From positions 1 to 32,074 of the forward strand of contig JAKOWL010000205.1 of assembly GCA_029781535.1 (NCBI GenBank): DNA of 32,074 nt. The letters are read 5' to 3'. This DNA is from Pseudomonadota bacterium. GTDB taxonomy: Bacteria > Pseudomonadota > Gammaproteobacteria > Burkholderiales > Methylophilaceae. The position numbers and the translations under genes were made by a program. Shown here piece by piece: positions 8,770-18,464 of this stretch (position 1 is its first letter; every line of letters starts with the position of its first letter). Below the pieces are notes generated by a model. The model saw only the letters and a list, made by a program, of their open reading frames with translations. It was not told the origin of the DNA and did not search any database.

Positions 8770-9900
8770 TTACTGTAACATCAAGCGAACGCTGTCTGCG
8801 ATACGGCTGAAAAAGCCCCCTTGTTCCACTGCATGTGCTGCAACCAGTGTTTGCTGGCCAATAGTTTTACCATCCAGTGTGAATATGATCTTACCTACCG
8901 GCTGGCCAGCTTTGATAGGCGCAATCAAAGGCTGTTGCGTTGTAGAAGTCGCTCTGACTCTTGCATAGTCACCCTTAGGCAAAGAAAGGTAAAAGTCTTT
9001 TGCCAATGCAGCGGGCACTGTACGTTCCTGCCCTTTATACACCCTGAGCGTATGCACAGTCTGGTTCGCTTTGTATACTAAAGTGGATTCATAAAACTGA
9101 AATCCATAATTGAGCAGTTTCTGGCTCTCGCTGGCACGCATGGCCTCGTTTGCCGCGCCCAGCACGACTGAAACCAAACGGGTAGAATCGCGCTTGGAGG
9201 ATGAGATCAGGCAATATCCTGCCGTCTCGGTATGCCCAGTCTTCATGCCATCCACGTTGGCATCCAGCCACAACAGGCGATTCCGGTTTGGCTGTGTAAT
9301 TTTGTTGTATGTATACTCTTTGACAGAATATAGACGGCGATATTCCAGCGGGAAATCCCGAATTAACGCAGTAGCAAGTTTGGCCAAATCTGCAGCTGTC
9401 GTATAGTGTTCCTGGTCTGGCAAACCAGTCGCATTCATGAAGTGTGAGTGTGTTAAACCCAATTTGGCGGCCTGTTGGTTCATCATTTGGGCAAATACGG
9501 CCTCATCCCCGCCGACTGCCTCTGCCAGGGCGATAGTCGCATCATTACCCGATTGAATAATCATTCCATGCAACAGCTCATCTACCGTGACTGGTTTATT
9601 GGGCTCGATGAACATCTTCGACCCTTCAACCTTCCAGGCTTTTTCACTGACAGGAATCACTTGATCTAGTTTGAGATGCCCTTTTTGTAAGGCATCGAAC
9701 ACGATATAGGCAGTCATGATCTTGGTAAGCGATGCAGGTTCAATACGCGCATCCTTTTCATATGACGCGATATCATTACCGCTATTAAAGTCTTGCAACA
9801 AGTATGCTTTGACCGCTAATGCTGGTGGCGGTGGTACTTGTGCCATCGCAGAATTAACAAAAACAAAAAAGAAGGTTAAAGCTGTATAAAATAAACGCAT
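8770..9900 (-). CDS. dacA: D-alanyl-D-alanine carboxypeptidase (PBP5/6 family)
   Basis: 376 residues. It removes the terminal D-Ala from peptidoglycan pentapeptides in the periplasm. A signal peptide (about residues 1-20, cut after AMA) is followed by the three penicillin-binding motifs: Ser57-x-x-Lys60 (SLTK), Ser117-Gly-Asn119 (SGN) and Lys220-Thr-Gly (KTG). The C-terminal beta-rich PBP5 domain is present, and the last residues (GGFFSRIADSVRLMLQ) form the amphipathic membrane-anchor helix. It follows rlpA by 3 nt. Orthologs are often named dacC in this lineage; sequence alone cannot choose the symbol. Confidence 0.94.
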   Translation of the reverse strand: MRLFYTALTFFFVFVNSAMAQVPPPPALAVKAYLLQDFNSGNDIASYEKDARIEPASLTKIMTAYIVFDALQKGHLKLDQVIPVSEKAWKVEGSKMFIEPNKPVTVDELLHGMIIQSGNDATIALAEAVGGDEAVFAQMMNQQAAKLGLTHSHFMNATGLPDQEHYTTAADLAKLATALIRDFPLEYRRLYSVKEYTYNKITQPNRNRLLWLDANVDGMKTGHTETAGYCLISSSKRDSTRLVSVVLGAANEAMRASESQKLLNYGFQFYESTLVYKANQTVHTLRVYKGQERTVPAALAKDFYLSLPKGDYARVRATSTTQQPLIAPIKAGQPVGKIIFTLDGKTIGQQTLVAAHAVEQGGFFSRIADSVRLMLQ

Positions 9901-9903
9901 AGA

Positions 9904-10959
9904 TTACTGATTCAGGATAATAGCCGGTATATTAAGTTGTTTTCTGAGTTGCGCCGCAAGCTGTTCAGCTTCCAGCTTGCCGCTGAATGGTCCAAGTTTG
10001 AGGCGATGTAGAGCATTATTATACACCCGGTTAATACCGATATTTGGTGCAATCCCCATATCCTGGATACGCTTCATCAGATTCTCGGCATTACTTTCAT
10101 TCTTAAAAGCGCCTGCTTGTACAAAATAATCTTTTGTGTCGGTCATCTGTTCAACAGGTTGAGCAGGTGGCGCCTGCATTCTGGTCGCGTTCACCTCTGG
10201 TTGAGTTAAAGTCTTATCTAACATCGGCATTGCAGAAGTATCAGTGGATGTTGAGGTATTTGCAGCGTCTGCAGAGGTTGTAACGTCTTCCCCTTCCAAG
10301 CGTACAGCGCTATCGTTATTTGCCACAGCGTTCACATTTTTCAGGTCATTCTGATTGATTGCTTCCACTTCCACCAATCCGCTGCCTTGAGCAATCAGAC
10401 GCAACTTATAGGCTGCAGCGTAGGATAAATCAATGATCCGGTCTTTCTTGAACGGCCCGCGATCATTGATACGCACTACCACTGAACGCCCATTTGCCAC
10501 ATTGGTTACTCTGGCATAGCTTGGCAACGGCAGTACTGCATGAGCTGCAGTCATCGCATACATATCATATGTTTCCCCATTGGAGGTCTTTTTGCCGTGG
10601 AAACGCTTGCCATACCATGATGCGACCCCACGCATTTTGTAGGGTTGCGAGACCGTCATGGGTTGATAGGTTTGCCCAAGCGCGACATAAGGCTTGTTCA
10701 AACGCGGCAATAACGGTTCTTTTTTAGGGACTGCGTCCGGAATACTGTCCAGATTCGTCGGCGGATTTGCTTCTGGTCCATCATCGAGGTAATACCCGCC
10801 TGGCTTATTCGCCGTTTCCTTCACAGCGTCTGTGTCCGTTGTTCCGGCAGGCTTATTTGCACTTGGTGGCGCAGGCTCTGGCCTAGTTACTTTGGTACCG
10901 CCGCAACTTACCAACAAAAAACTCAACAGCAGATAAGTGAAAAAATGAGTTCTCTTCAT
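9904..10959 (-). CDS. rlpA: RlpA, septal/rod lipoprotein with lytic transglycosylase-type DPBB and SPOR domains
   Basis: 351 residues from the ATG at 10959, chosen because GGGGTGA lies 7 nt upstream; the longer frame begins at a TTG inside rodA without support. The lipobox is LVSC (Cys19). A proline/charged linker leads to the double-psi beta-barrel domain (about residues 108-190) with GVASWYGKRFHGKKTSNGE and RINDRGPF. The Glu of SNGET (Glu129) and Asp of INDRG (Asp166) match the catalytic pair known for Pseudomonas RlpA, which cuts glycan strands lacking stem peptides. A Ser/Thr-rich spacer is followed by a SPOR domain (about 276-351, DYFVQAGAFKNESNAENL) that binds such denuded glycan. It lies between rodA and dacA, fitting a peptidoglycan role. 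Confidence 0.94.
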   Translation of the reverse strand: MKRTHFFTYLLLSFLLVSCGGTKVTRPEPAPPSANKPAGTTDTDAVKETANKPGGYYLDDGPEANPPTNLDSIPDAVPKKEPLLPRLNKPYVALGQTYQPMTVSQPYKMRGVASWYGKRFHGKKTSNGETYDMYAMTAAHAVLPLPSYARVTNVANGRSVVVRINDRGPFKKDRIIDLSYAAAYKLRLIAQGSGLVEVEAINQNDLKNVNAVANNDSAVRLEGEDVTTSADAANTSTSTDTSAMPMLDKTLTQPEVNATRMQAPPAQPVEQMTDTKDYFVQAGAFKNESNAENLMKRIQDMGIAPNIGINRVYNNALHRLKLGPFSGKLEAEQLAAQLRKQLNIPAIILNQ

Positions 10960-10966
10960 GTCGTCA

Positions 10967-10973
10967 TCACCCC
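10967..10973 (-). promoter_or_regulatory. Shine-Dalgarno deciding the rlpA start
   Basis: GGGGTGA, 7 nt upstream of the ATG at 10959. It overlaps the rodA stop codon and supports the shorter RlpA whose signal peptide begins MKRTHFF. Confidence 0.7.
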
Positions 10974-12064
10974 GAAGCAACCAGTTTCTTGTGTGTTTGA
11001 ATACTCATTAACACACCAAATCCCAACAACAGACTTAGCATGGAAGTCCCCCCATAGCTAATCAATGGTAACGGTACACCCACCACTGGCAAAATACCAC
11101 TGACCATGCCCATATTGACAAATGCATAAGTAAAAAAGTTGAGTGTAATGCTGCCAGCCAGCAATCGCGAGAAAGTACTTTTTGCTTGGGATGCGATGAC
11201 CAAGCCTCTGCCAATAATGAGCGTAAATAGCACCAACAGCAGCAATCCTCCTACCATACCAAACTCTTCCCCGAACACGGCAAAAATGAAATCCGTAGTC
11301 CGCTCCGGCAAGAAATCAAGCTGGGACTGTGTCCCATTCAGCCAACCTTTACCGGTCACCCCCCCGGAGCCCAATGCGATAGTCGCCTGGATGGTATGGT
11401 AGCCGGCACCCAATGGGTCTTGGGAAGGGTCGATCAGAATCTCGATTCGCTTGCGCTGATAATCATGCAACATAGACCAGAAAACAGGCATCATCGCACC
11501 GGCAGCCACAACGCCACCAACCAGGAATTTCCAGCTCAAACCAGCAAGAAACAGCACATAAAACCCAGACGACGCCACCAGTAATGATGTCCCCAAATCC
11601 GGCTGCTTGGCAATCAATGCGACTGGCACCAATAACAAGATGGCCGCGATAATAAAATCAGCGATACGTGGCATGGCTTCTCGCTTGGCAAAGTACCAGG
11701 CCAGCATCATTGGGGCGGCTATACGCATGATCTCGGATGGCTGTATCTTTGTCACCCCCAGATTCAGCCATCGCCTTGCACCATGACTGACCTCCCCGAA
11801 CAAGGCTACAGCCACAAGCAACAACACCCCCAATACATATATCGGCACTGCCACACGCTCCAAATGATGTGGCGGGATATTGCTGACTACCCACAAAACC
11901 CCAAAAGCGACAACGATATTGATTAATTGTGCATTGAGACGTGCGAAACTCTGCCCGGATGCGCTATACAACACAAACAAACCTACCAACATGGTAAACA
12001 ACAGGCACGCAAGCAAAAAAGAATCGATGTGCTTGAAAATACTCTGCAGAAACTGACTAATCAT
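10967..12064 (-). CDS. rodA: Peptidoglycan glycosyltransferase RodA (SEDS family)
   Basis: 365 residues from the ATG at 12064, chosen because GAGGAGA lies 6 nt upstream; a TTG at 12079 would add five residues without its own site. RodA polymerises lipid II into glycan strands during cell elongation and partners with PBP2. About ten membrane helices are visible, with family motifs LYSASGQ near the N-terminus, GARRWL, QPSEIMRI, KQPDLGTSL, GSGGVTGKGWLNGTQSQL, PERTTDFIFAVFGEEFG and PLISYGGTSM. Its ATG overlaps the mrdA stop codon (ATGATTAG), coupling it to its PBP2 partner. Also known as mrdB. Confidence 0.97.
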   Translation of the reverse strand: MISQFLQSIFKHIDSFLLACLLFTMLVGLFVLYSASGQSFARLNAQLINIVVAFGVLWVVSNIPPHHLERVAVPIYVLGVLLLVAVALFGEVSHGARRWLNLGVTKIQPSEIMRIAAPMMLAWYFAKREAMPRIADFIIAAILLLVPVALIAKQPDLGTSLLVASSGFYVLFLAGLSWKFLVGGVVAAGAMMPVFWSMLHDYQRKRIEILIDPSQDPLGAGYHTIQATIALGSGGVTGKGWLNGTQSQLDFLPERTTDFIFAVFGEEFGMVGGLLLLVLFTLIIGRGLVIASQAKSTFSRLLAGSITLNFFTYAFVNMGMVSGILPVVGVPLPLISYGGTSMLSLLLGFGVLMSIQTHKKLVASG

Positions 12065-14006
12065 GATAAGTCTCCTCAAGCGTATCCGGTGCCGCAGTGT
12101 CTGCCTGGGTAGCTCCTGTGTCTTTAGAAGGGGCAGGGGACGGTTCGACTTGCGGCAATTTGCCTAACAAATAATAATCCATCACTTTACGTGCAATAGG
12201 TCCCGCTGCAGAACCCCCATGGCCGCCATTTTCCACAATCACCGCCAAAGCGATCTTGGGATCTTCTGCCGGTGCATAAGCTACGAACAAGGCATGGTCT
12301 CGATGTCTCTCATCGATATTTTTTTCATTGTATTTTTCGTTTTGTTTGATACCTATCACCTGCGCAGTACCGGTTTTGGCCGCAATCGCATAGCCGGCAT
12401 TAGCACCTACGCTTGCCGCAGTACCGCCAGGCTGGGTAACATCCATCATGCCCAGTTTGACGATCTCCAGATTCTTTTCATCCAAAGGAATCTTGTCCAC
12501 AATGACCTTTTGCATCGGCCGTACTGTCCCTGCTTTTGCATCCACAATTCCGCTCACCACTCTTGGTTCGATCGCTTGTCCTTTATTCGCCAGAATTGCC
12601 GTGGCTTGCGCCAGTTGCAGGGGTGTGACCAAAGTATAACCCTGACCGATCCCTACAATGACTGTTTCACCCATATACCATGGCTGCTTGTAACGTCGTC
12701 TCTTCCAATCCGGGGTAGGCAGCAATCCTTCCATTTCGCCATTGATGTCAATTCCACTTCTTCGCCCGAAGCCAAAATGCCGCACAAAATCCGTAAGCCT
12801 TTCTATACCAAGCTCCATCGCCAGCCCGTAAAAGAAAGTATCACAGGAAACAGTAATGGCACGCCGCATATCAACTTGCCCATGCCCACCCGGTTTCCAG
12901 TCCCGATAACGATGGCTGCTATTAGGTAAAACGTAGTACCCCGTGTCATTAATGCTGTAGGGTGGAGTGCGCTTGCCAGCCTCCAGGCCAGCCAAGGCAG
13001 CAAAAGGCTTGAAGGTGGAGCCAGGTGGGTACAAACCGCGCATTGGTCGATTAATCAAAGGCTTGTCCAGTGAATCGTTCAGTAGCTTCCAACTATCCAA
13101 ATCAATACCATCCACGAACAAATTTGGATCGAACGTTGGCATACTGACATAAGCCAGCACTTCACCTGTGCTTGGTTGTATCGCCACCAAAGCGCCTCTA
13201 CGTTCACCAAACGCAGTCTCGGCTATCTCCTGAAGCTTGCTATCCACAGAGAGCACTAAGTTATTACCTGATACTGGAGCTGTACTCGAAAGCACGCGCA
13301 CTGCCTTGCCATCTGCATCTATTTCTACTTGCTGAAAACCGGTGGTTCCATGCAGCTCAGCCTCGTAGGATTGTTCGATGCCACTTTTGCCTATATGATC
13401 AGACCCTTTGTAGTTAGACAAGACACCTTTTGCTTCAAGTGAATCCAAATCCTTATCATTGATACGGCCAATGTAGCCTATCATATGCGAACCAAGCTTA
13501 CCCTGCGGGTAATGCCGGAATAATCTTGATTTGATCTCTACCCCGGGGAAGCGATATCTGTTAACTGCAAACTTTGCCGCCTCAACTTCATTCAAATGCG
13601 TTCGTAATGGAATGCTTTCAAACTCGTGGCTCTGTGTCTGCAGTTTCTTGAAGCGCTTCAGATCAACGCTTGAGACCTCTACAAGTTTCGATAATTCAGC
13701 GATGGTTGCATCCAGGCCCGCTACCTTAGAAGGGGTGATCTCTAAGGTATATACAAAAAAGTTATGCGCAAGTACTACGCCATTCTTATCGGAAATCAGC
13801 CCCCGGTTTGGCGTGATAGGTACAACGGAAATGCGGTTGTTTTCAGCCAAAGTCTGGTAGTAGTCGTAACGATAGACTTGAAGATAATAAAAGCGTGCGG
13901 CAAGCAGCCCAAACCCTAATAGTACGCCCAACCCAAGGACAGCCAACCTGAGCTTGAAGTCATACTGCTCATGCTGGTAGTTTTTAAGTTCGGTTCTGGA
14001 ACGCAT
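12057..14006 (-). CDS. mrdA: Penicillin-binding protein 2 (elongasome transpeptidase)
   Basis: 649 residues from the ATG at 14006; a GTG directly upstream is the alternative. PBP2 cross-links peptidoglycan during elongation with RodA. A single membrane helix (about residues 20-42) is followed by the PBP dimer/pedestal domain, with NRGLISDKNG at about 67 and GKSGIEQSYE at about 207. The transpeptidase domain has Ser330-x-x-Lys333 (GSTFKPF), SCD at about 387 and KTGTAQV near 545. The C-terminus has a short acidic Pro/Ala/Thr tail. It follows mreD by 31 nt. Confidence 0.97.
   Translation of the reverse strand: MRSRTELKNYQHEQYDFKLRLAVLGLGVLLGFGLLAARFYYLQVYRYDYYQTLAENNRISVVPITPNRGLISDKNGVVLAHNFFVYTLEITPSKVAGLDATIAELSKLVEVSSVDLKRFKKLQTQSHEFESIPLRTHLNEVEAAKFAVNRYRFPGVEIKSRLFRHYPQGKLGSHMIGYIGRINDKDLDSLEAKGVLSNYKGSDHIGKSGIEQSYEAELHGTTGFQQVEIDADGKAVRVLSSTAPVSGNNLVLSVDSKLQEIAETAFGERRGALVAIQPSTGEVLAYVSMPTFDPNLFVDGIDLDSWKLLNDSLDKPLINRPMRGLYPPGSTFKPFAALAGLEAGKRTPPYSINDTGYYVLPNSSHRYRDWKPGGHGQVDMRRAITVSCDTFFYGLAMELGIERLTDFVRHFGFGRRSGIDINGEMEGLLPTPDWKRRRYKQPWYMGETVIVGIGQGYTLVTPLQLAQATAILANKGQAIEPRVVSGIVDAKAGTVRPMQKVIVDKIPLDEKNLEIVKLGMMDVTQPGGTAASVGANAGYAIAAKTGTAQVIGIKQNEKYNEKNIDERHRDHALFVAYAPAEDPKIALAVIVENGGHGGSAAGPIARKVMDYYLLGKLPQVEPSPAPSKDTGATQADTAAPDTLEETYHD
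12071..12077 (-). promoter_or_regulatory. Shine-Dalgarno deciding the rodA start
   Basis: GAGGAGA, 6 nt upstream of the ATG at 12064 and located inside the last codons of mrdA. It is among the strongest ribosome sites in the window. Confidence 0.8.
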
Positions 14007-14037
14007 CACAAATATTATCTAGGGACATTCACAGAAC

Positions 14038-14514
14038 TCATCTCGATTTTGGACGAGTGATCGTGCCAAAAACAAATATCATGGATTGCCACAACAGAAT
14101 ACCCGTCAGAATCGGCAAAAAGAAATGCCAGCCAGGATTTTCATTGCCAGCAAACAATTTCAGCAACAGCAACAACACTCGCTCTAGCAAGAATATCAAA
14201 AACACATAACCCATTAAGTGCCAGGCATTGAACAATACCAACCTGCGCTGATAACTGACACCCACAAATGCTGCCAAAGTAAAACTCAAGGCATGCTGTC
14301 CCAACAGACTACCGGTTGCCAAATCCACCAACAAACCTGCAAACCAGGCCGTGCCAATATTACATAGGTGCGGAGAACGCAACAGCCAATATAACAGCAC
14401 CACAAACATGAAGACCGGGCGCAAAATGATACCGCGGCCCCCCCAAGGGAAAAGATGACACAGCAACGCCACAACTAACGTCAGATAAATAATCCATCTG
14501 CTAACGGGACGCAT
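14038..14514 (-). CDS. mreD: Rod shape-determining protein MreD
   Basis: 158 residues, about five membrane helices, normal MreD length. MreD is an inner-membrane part of the elongasome that works with MreC. Sequence conservation in the family is low, but the position between mreC and mrdA, the size and the segment WFAGLLVDLATGSLLGQHAL are diagnostic. The start overlaps the end of mreC by 14 nt. Confidence 0.93.
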   Translation of the reverse strand: MRPVSRWIIYLTLVVALLCHLFPWGGRGIILRPVFMFVVLLYWLLRSPHLCNIGTAWFAGLLVDLATGSLLGQHALSFTLAAFVGVSYQRRLVLFNAWHLMGYVFLIFLLERVLLLLLKLFAGNENPGWHFFLPILTGILLWQSMIFVFGTITRPKSR

Positions 14515-15469
14515 GCGTTTTCTTGTCCTTCTGTTTTGCGGGGGCCTTTTCTACTGCTTTAGCGGCTGTCTCTTTAGCCTCAGGCTCATGAGGCTTGATT
14601 TCCGACTCTTTCACTTCGGGCAATTCAAGCAGCAGCAATTGCAGATGATTCGTCACTTCTGCTACCGGGGTGCTGATGATCTTTGCAAAAGGGGATTCCG
14701 GGTTCTGCTGTATCTTGGTTACGGTCGCCACTGCCAGCCCTGCCGGATAAATACCATCAATTCCCGAAGTAACCAGTTTATCGCCGACCCGGATATCTAC
14801 ATTGGCCGGCAAATAAGGAATATCCAAGGTGTTGTTGCCTTCACCAAAGGCGATGGCCCGCAACTGGTTTCTCTCAATCTGTATAGGAATCGACAATTGC
14901 TTATCTATGACCAAGGTCACTTCAGAGCTATATGGGAAAACGCGCGTGACTTGTCCGATGACACCTTTGGAATCCACAACCGCCTGTCCAGGCTTGATGC
15001 CGTGGCTGCTGCCACGATTTACCACCACAACATTGCTGAAAGGATCGCGACCGGTATGCGATATCTCCCCTAGAATCGCTTTTGGCTGGATGGGCAGATT
15101 ACCATTTAACAAGCTGCGCAAGTGTATATTCTCAGCCTGTATTGTGCTAAGTCGCTGCAACATGACCTGATGCTCAAAAGCCTGTTGTTTCAGTAGATAA
15201 TTTTCCTGAACCAGCTGATTATGCGCAGTGAAATATTTCTTAGTGTCACGCACCCAATTGCTGGGTGCGTTGGCTAACATTTCAAGCGGATGAAGGGCGC
15301 CAATAAAAGCTTGTCGCACTGTAGAAAGATAGTTCCAGCGTGCGTCTGCCGCCATCATGACGATAGATAAAGCAGAGTACAGCATCATGCGGGAGAACGG
15401 GCTGGCGCCGCGGACAAAAAAAGCTGGGGATTGCTGAGGCTCTAGTTTTTGATGAACGCCTTTAAGCAT
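14501..15469 (-). CDS. mreC: Cell shape-determining protein MreC
   Basis: 322 residues. It has one membrane helix (about residues 27-45), a coiled coil (about 70-115), then the two-lobed periplasmic beta domain with HTGRDPFSNVVVVNRGSSHG (about 150-170) and GDKLVTSGIDGIYPAGLAV. MreC links MreB to PBP2 and activates RodA-PBP2. The last 40 residues are a Lys/Glu/Ala-rich tail that is likely disordered and is longer than in E. coli. The gene follows mreB by 38 nt and overlaps mreD. Confidence 0.95.
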   Translation of the reverse strand: MLKGVHQKLEPQQSPAFFVRGASPFSRMMLYSALSIVMMAADARWNYLSTVRQAFIGALHPLEMLANAPSNWVRDTKKYFTAHNQLVQENYLLKQQAFEHQVMLQRLSTIQAENIHLRSLLNGNLPIQPKAILGEISHTGRDPFSNVVVVNRGSSHGIKPGQAVVDSKGVIGQVTRVFPYSSEVTLVIDKQLSIPIQIERNQLRAIAFGEGNNTLDIPYLPANVDIRVGDKLVTSGIDGIYPAGLAVATVTKIQQNPESPFAKIISTPVAEVTNHLQLLLLELPEVKESEIKPHEPEAKETAAKAVEKAPAKQKDKKTHASR

Positions 15470-15507
15470 GCCCGCGTGCAGATTTAGGGTTGTCTATGTC
15501 TAACCAC

Positions 15508-16578
<1,071 letters not shown>

Positions 16579-16584
16579 TCATTA

Positions 16585-16600
16585 TGTGGATCTACCCACA
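16585..16600. promoter_or_regulatory. Imperfect palindrome between mreB and gatC
   Basis: TGTGGATCTACCCACA is a 16-bp imperfect palindrome with perfect TGTGG/CCACA ends. It lies 34 nt upstream of the mreB start and about 42 nt upstream of the gatC -10 box. It could be an operator for either gene or a chance repeat. The rest of the 16552-16712 region holds the gatC promoter and no other clear element; I found no convincing mreB promoter. Confidence 0.3.
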
Positions 16601-16641
16601 CCGGTTGGAGAACATGCTGAAATGCCGTCTCAAAATCGAGG

Positions 16642-16647
16642 TATAAT
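16642..16647 (+). promoter_or_regulatory. gatCAB -10 box
   Basis: A consensus TATAAT. The best -35 is weak (CTGAAA at 16617-16622, spacer 19). Transcription would begin near 16654, essentially at an upstream in-frame ATG (16656). This argues that gatC starts at 16713, giving a leader of about 58 nt. The box sits in a short symmetric run (GGTATAATACC). Confidence 0.65.
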
Positions 16648-16712
16648 ACCCCATTATGCGGTCAAAATTAAGCCGCAACTGCATATTGTTACAAACAATT
16701 TACAAATTATTT

Positions 16713-17000
16713 ATGTCTCTCAATATTCAAGACGTTCAGCGCATTGCGCACCTGGCAAGGATTGAAATCAGCCCAACCGAAGCAGAAGCCACGCTCAGTA
16801 AATTGAGCGGTATCTTAGGCCTGATTGAACAGATGCAGGCAGTAGATACCACCGGCATCGAGCCTATGTCGCACTCCCAAGACGTCACGCAAAGACTGCG
16901 TGAGGACACCGTCACAGAAACCAACCGCCGCAAAGATTTTCAGGCTATCGCACCATTGGTTGAAGACGGTTTATATCTTGTTCCTAAAGTAATCGAGTAG
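16713..17000 (+). CDS. gatC: Aspartyl/glutamyl-tRNA amidotransferase subunit C
   Basis: 95 residues from the ATG at 16713, which matches the conserved family start [20 protein letters not shown] longer frame from 16656 is rejected because it would start at the predicted transcription start. GatC wraps around GatA and GatB and stabilises the complex that amidates Glu-tRNA(Gln) and/or Asp-tRNA(Asn). The C-terminal segment ([10 protein letters not shown]...[20 protein letters not shown]) is typical. gatA follows after 2 nt. Confidence 0.95.
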   Translation: MSLNIQDVQRIAHLARIEISPTEAEATLSKLSGILGLIEQMQAVDTTGIEPMSHSQDVTQRLREDTVTETNRRKDFQAIAPLVEDGLYLVPKVIE

Positions 17001-17002
17001 TC

Positions 17003-18463
17003 ATGTCGCAAGTCATTAACAACAGCTTGAAGCAGCTTGGTCAGATGCTGGCCAGCAAGCAAATCTCCAGCGTAGAACTAACGCAGGAATACCTCCGCCG
17101 CATTGATGCGCTTAACCCCGATATCAATGCTTACATCACGCTGGATAAAGATAAAACCCTCGCCCAGGCCAAGGCAGCTGATGCACGCATCGCAGCAGGC
17201 AAAGCGGAAGTGCTGACAGGCATCCCAATAGCCCAGAAAGATATCTTTTGTGCGCAAGGGTGGAGAACCACATGCGGTTCACACATGCTGGAAAACTTCA
17301 TCGCGCCATACGACGCCTATGTCATCAAGCAGTTCGATGCTGCAGGCGCGGTGAATTTGGGCAAGACCAATATGGACGAATTCGCGATGGGCTCATCCAA
17401 CGAAACCTCTTATTTTGGTGGCGTGAAGAACCCATGGGATAGGTCGCGCGTCCCTGGTGGCAGTTCAGGCGGGTCAGCCGCAGCGGTTGCCGCTCGTCTA
17501 TGCGCGGCCGCCACTGGCACAGACACCGGCGGCTCGATACGCCAGCCGGCTTCTTTATGTGGGTTTACCGGACTGAAACCCACTTATGGACTGGTTTCAC
17601 GTTACGGCATGATCGCTTTTGCTTCATCACTGGATCAGGCAGGTCCTATGGCCAAATCTGCTGAAGACTGTGCGCTGATGCTCAACATCATGGCAGGCTT
17701 CGACGAAAAAGACTCTACCAGCGTCAATAGACCAAAAGAAGATTACACCCGCGACTTGAATAAACCGCTGCAAGGCCTGAGAATCGGCTTACCCAAAGAG
17801 TATTTTGCTGATGGCCTGGAAGCCAATGTGGGTGCGGTTGTACAGGCAGCCATTGAAGAATACAAAAAACTGGGGGCTGAAATCGTTGATATCAGCCTGC
17901 CAAACACACAGCTGTCAATCCCGGTCTATTACGTGATTGCGCCTGCAGAAGCCAGCTCCAACCTGTCTCGTTATGATGGCGTACGTTACGGGCATCGCGC
18001 CAAAGAATATACCGACCTGATGGACATGTATTGCAAGACACGTGCAGAAGGATTTGGGGCCGAAGTGAAGCGCCGCATCCTGATCGGCACTTACGTATTA
18101 TCCGCCGGTTATTATGATGCCTACTACCTCAAAGCCCAACAGATTCGCCGTCTGATTGCGCAGGACTTTACCGAAGCGTTCAAGCAATGCGATGTCATCA
18201 TGGGCCCGGCTGCGCCGTCCACCGCATTCAAGATTGGGGAAAAGGCGGATGATCCGGTGGCGATGTACCTGCAGGACATCTATACGATCGCAGTCAATCT
18301 GGCAGGCTTGCCAGGCATGAGCATTCCCGCAGGCTTCAGCAACGGCTTGCCTGTCGGTTTACAGATCATCGGTAATTACTTTGATGAGGCACGCATGCTG
18401 AATGTCGGCCATGCCTATCAACAAGTCACAGATTGGCATACGCGCATGCCGGAGGGTATTTAA
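17003..18463 (+). CDS. gatA: Aspartyl/glutamyl-tRNA amidotransferase subunit A
   Basis: 486 residues, full length. GatA is the glutaminase subunit, releasing ammonia for GatB. The amidase signature is complete: Lys79 (AQKDIF), the cis-Ser154 of [14 protein letters not shown] and nucleophile Ser178 of [12 protein letters not shown]. The segment [10 protein letters not shown] upstream of the signature is also typical. Its start lies 2 nt after the gatC stop, and gatB begins immediately after its end. An indirect tRNA charging route is therefore present in this organism, as in most betaproteobacteria. Confidence 0.98.
   Translation: MSQVINNSLKQLGQMLASKQISSVELTQEYLRRIDALNPDINAYITLDKDKTLAQAKAADARIAAGKAEVLTGIPIAQKDIFCAQGWRTTCGSHMLENFIAPYDAYVIKQFDAAGAVNLGKTNMDEFAMGSSNETSYFGGVKNPWDRSRVPGGSSGGSAAAVAARLCAAATGTDTGGSIRQPASLCGFTGLKPTYGLVSRYGMIAFASSLDQAGPMAKSAEDCALMLNIMAGFDEKDSTSVNRPKEDYTRDLNKPLQGLRIGLPKEYFADGLEANVGAVVQAAIEEYKKLGAEIVDISLPNTQLSIPVYYVIAPAEASSNLSRYDGVRYGHRAKEYTDLMDMYCKTRAEGFGAEVKRRILIGTYVLSAGYYDAYYLKAQQIRRLIAQDFTEAFKQCDVIMGPAAPSTAFKIGEKADDPVAMYLQDIYTIAVNLAGLPGMSIPAGFSNGLPVGLQIIGNYFDEARMLNVGHAYQQVTDWHTRMPEGI
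18451..18455 (+). promoter_or_regulatory. Shine-Dalgarno deciding the gatB start
   Basis: GGAGG, 9 nt upstream of the ATG at 18465, lying inside the last codons of gatA. It rules out the longer in-frame start at 18402. Confidence 0.8.
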
Positions 18464-18464
18464 C

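Noticed and set aside
12219-12929. Open frame of over 230 codons antisense to mrdA
   Set aside because: It lies wholly over the conserved transpeptidase domain of PBP2 and its translation resembles no family.
14513-15073. Plus-strand open frame over mreC
   Set aside because: It is a shadow of the mreC coding pattern, with no start signal or domain.
16656-16712. N-terminal extension of GatC from an upstream in-frame ATG
   Set aside because: The ATG coincides with the predicted transcription start and the family start matches 16713.
18402-18464. N-terminal extension of GatB inside gatA
   Set aside because: GGAGG and the conserved [12 protein letters not shown] start place the true start at 18465.
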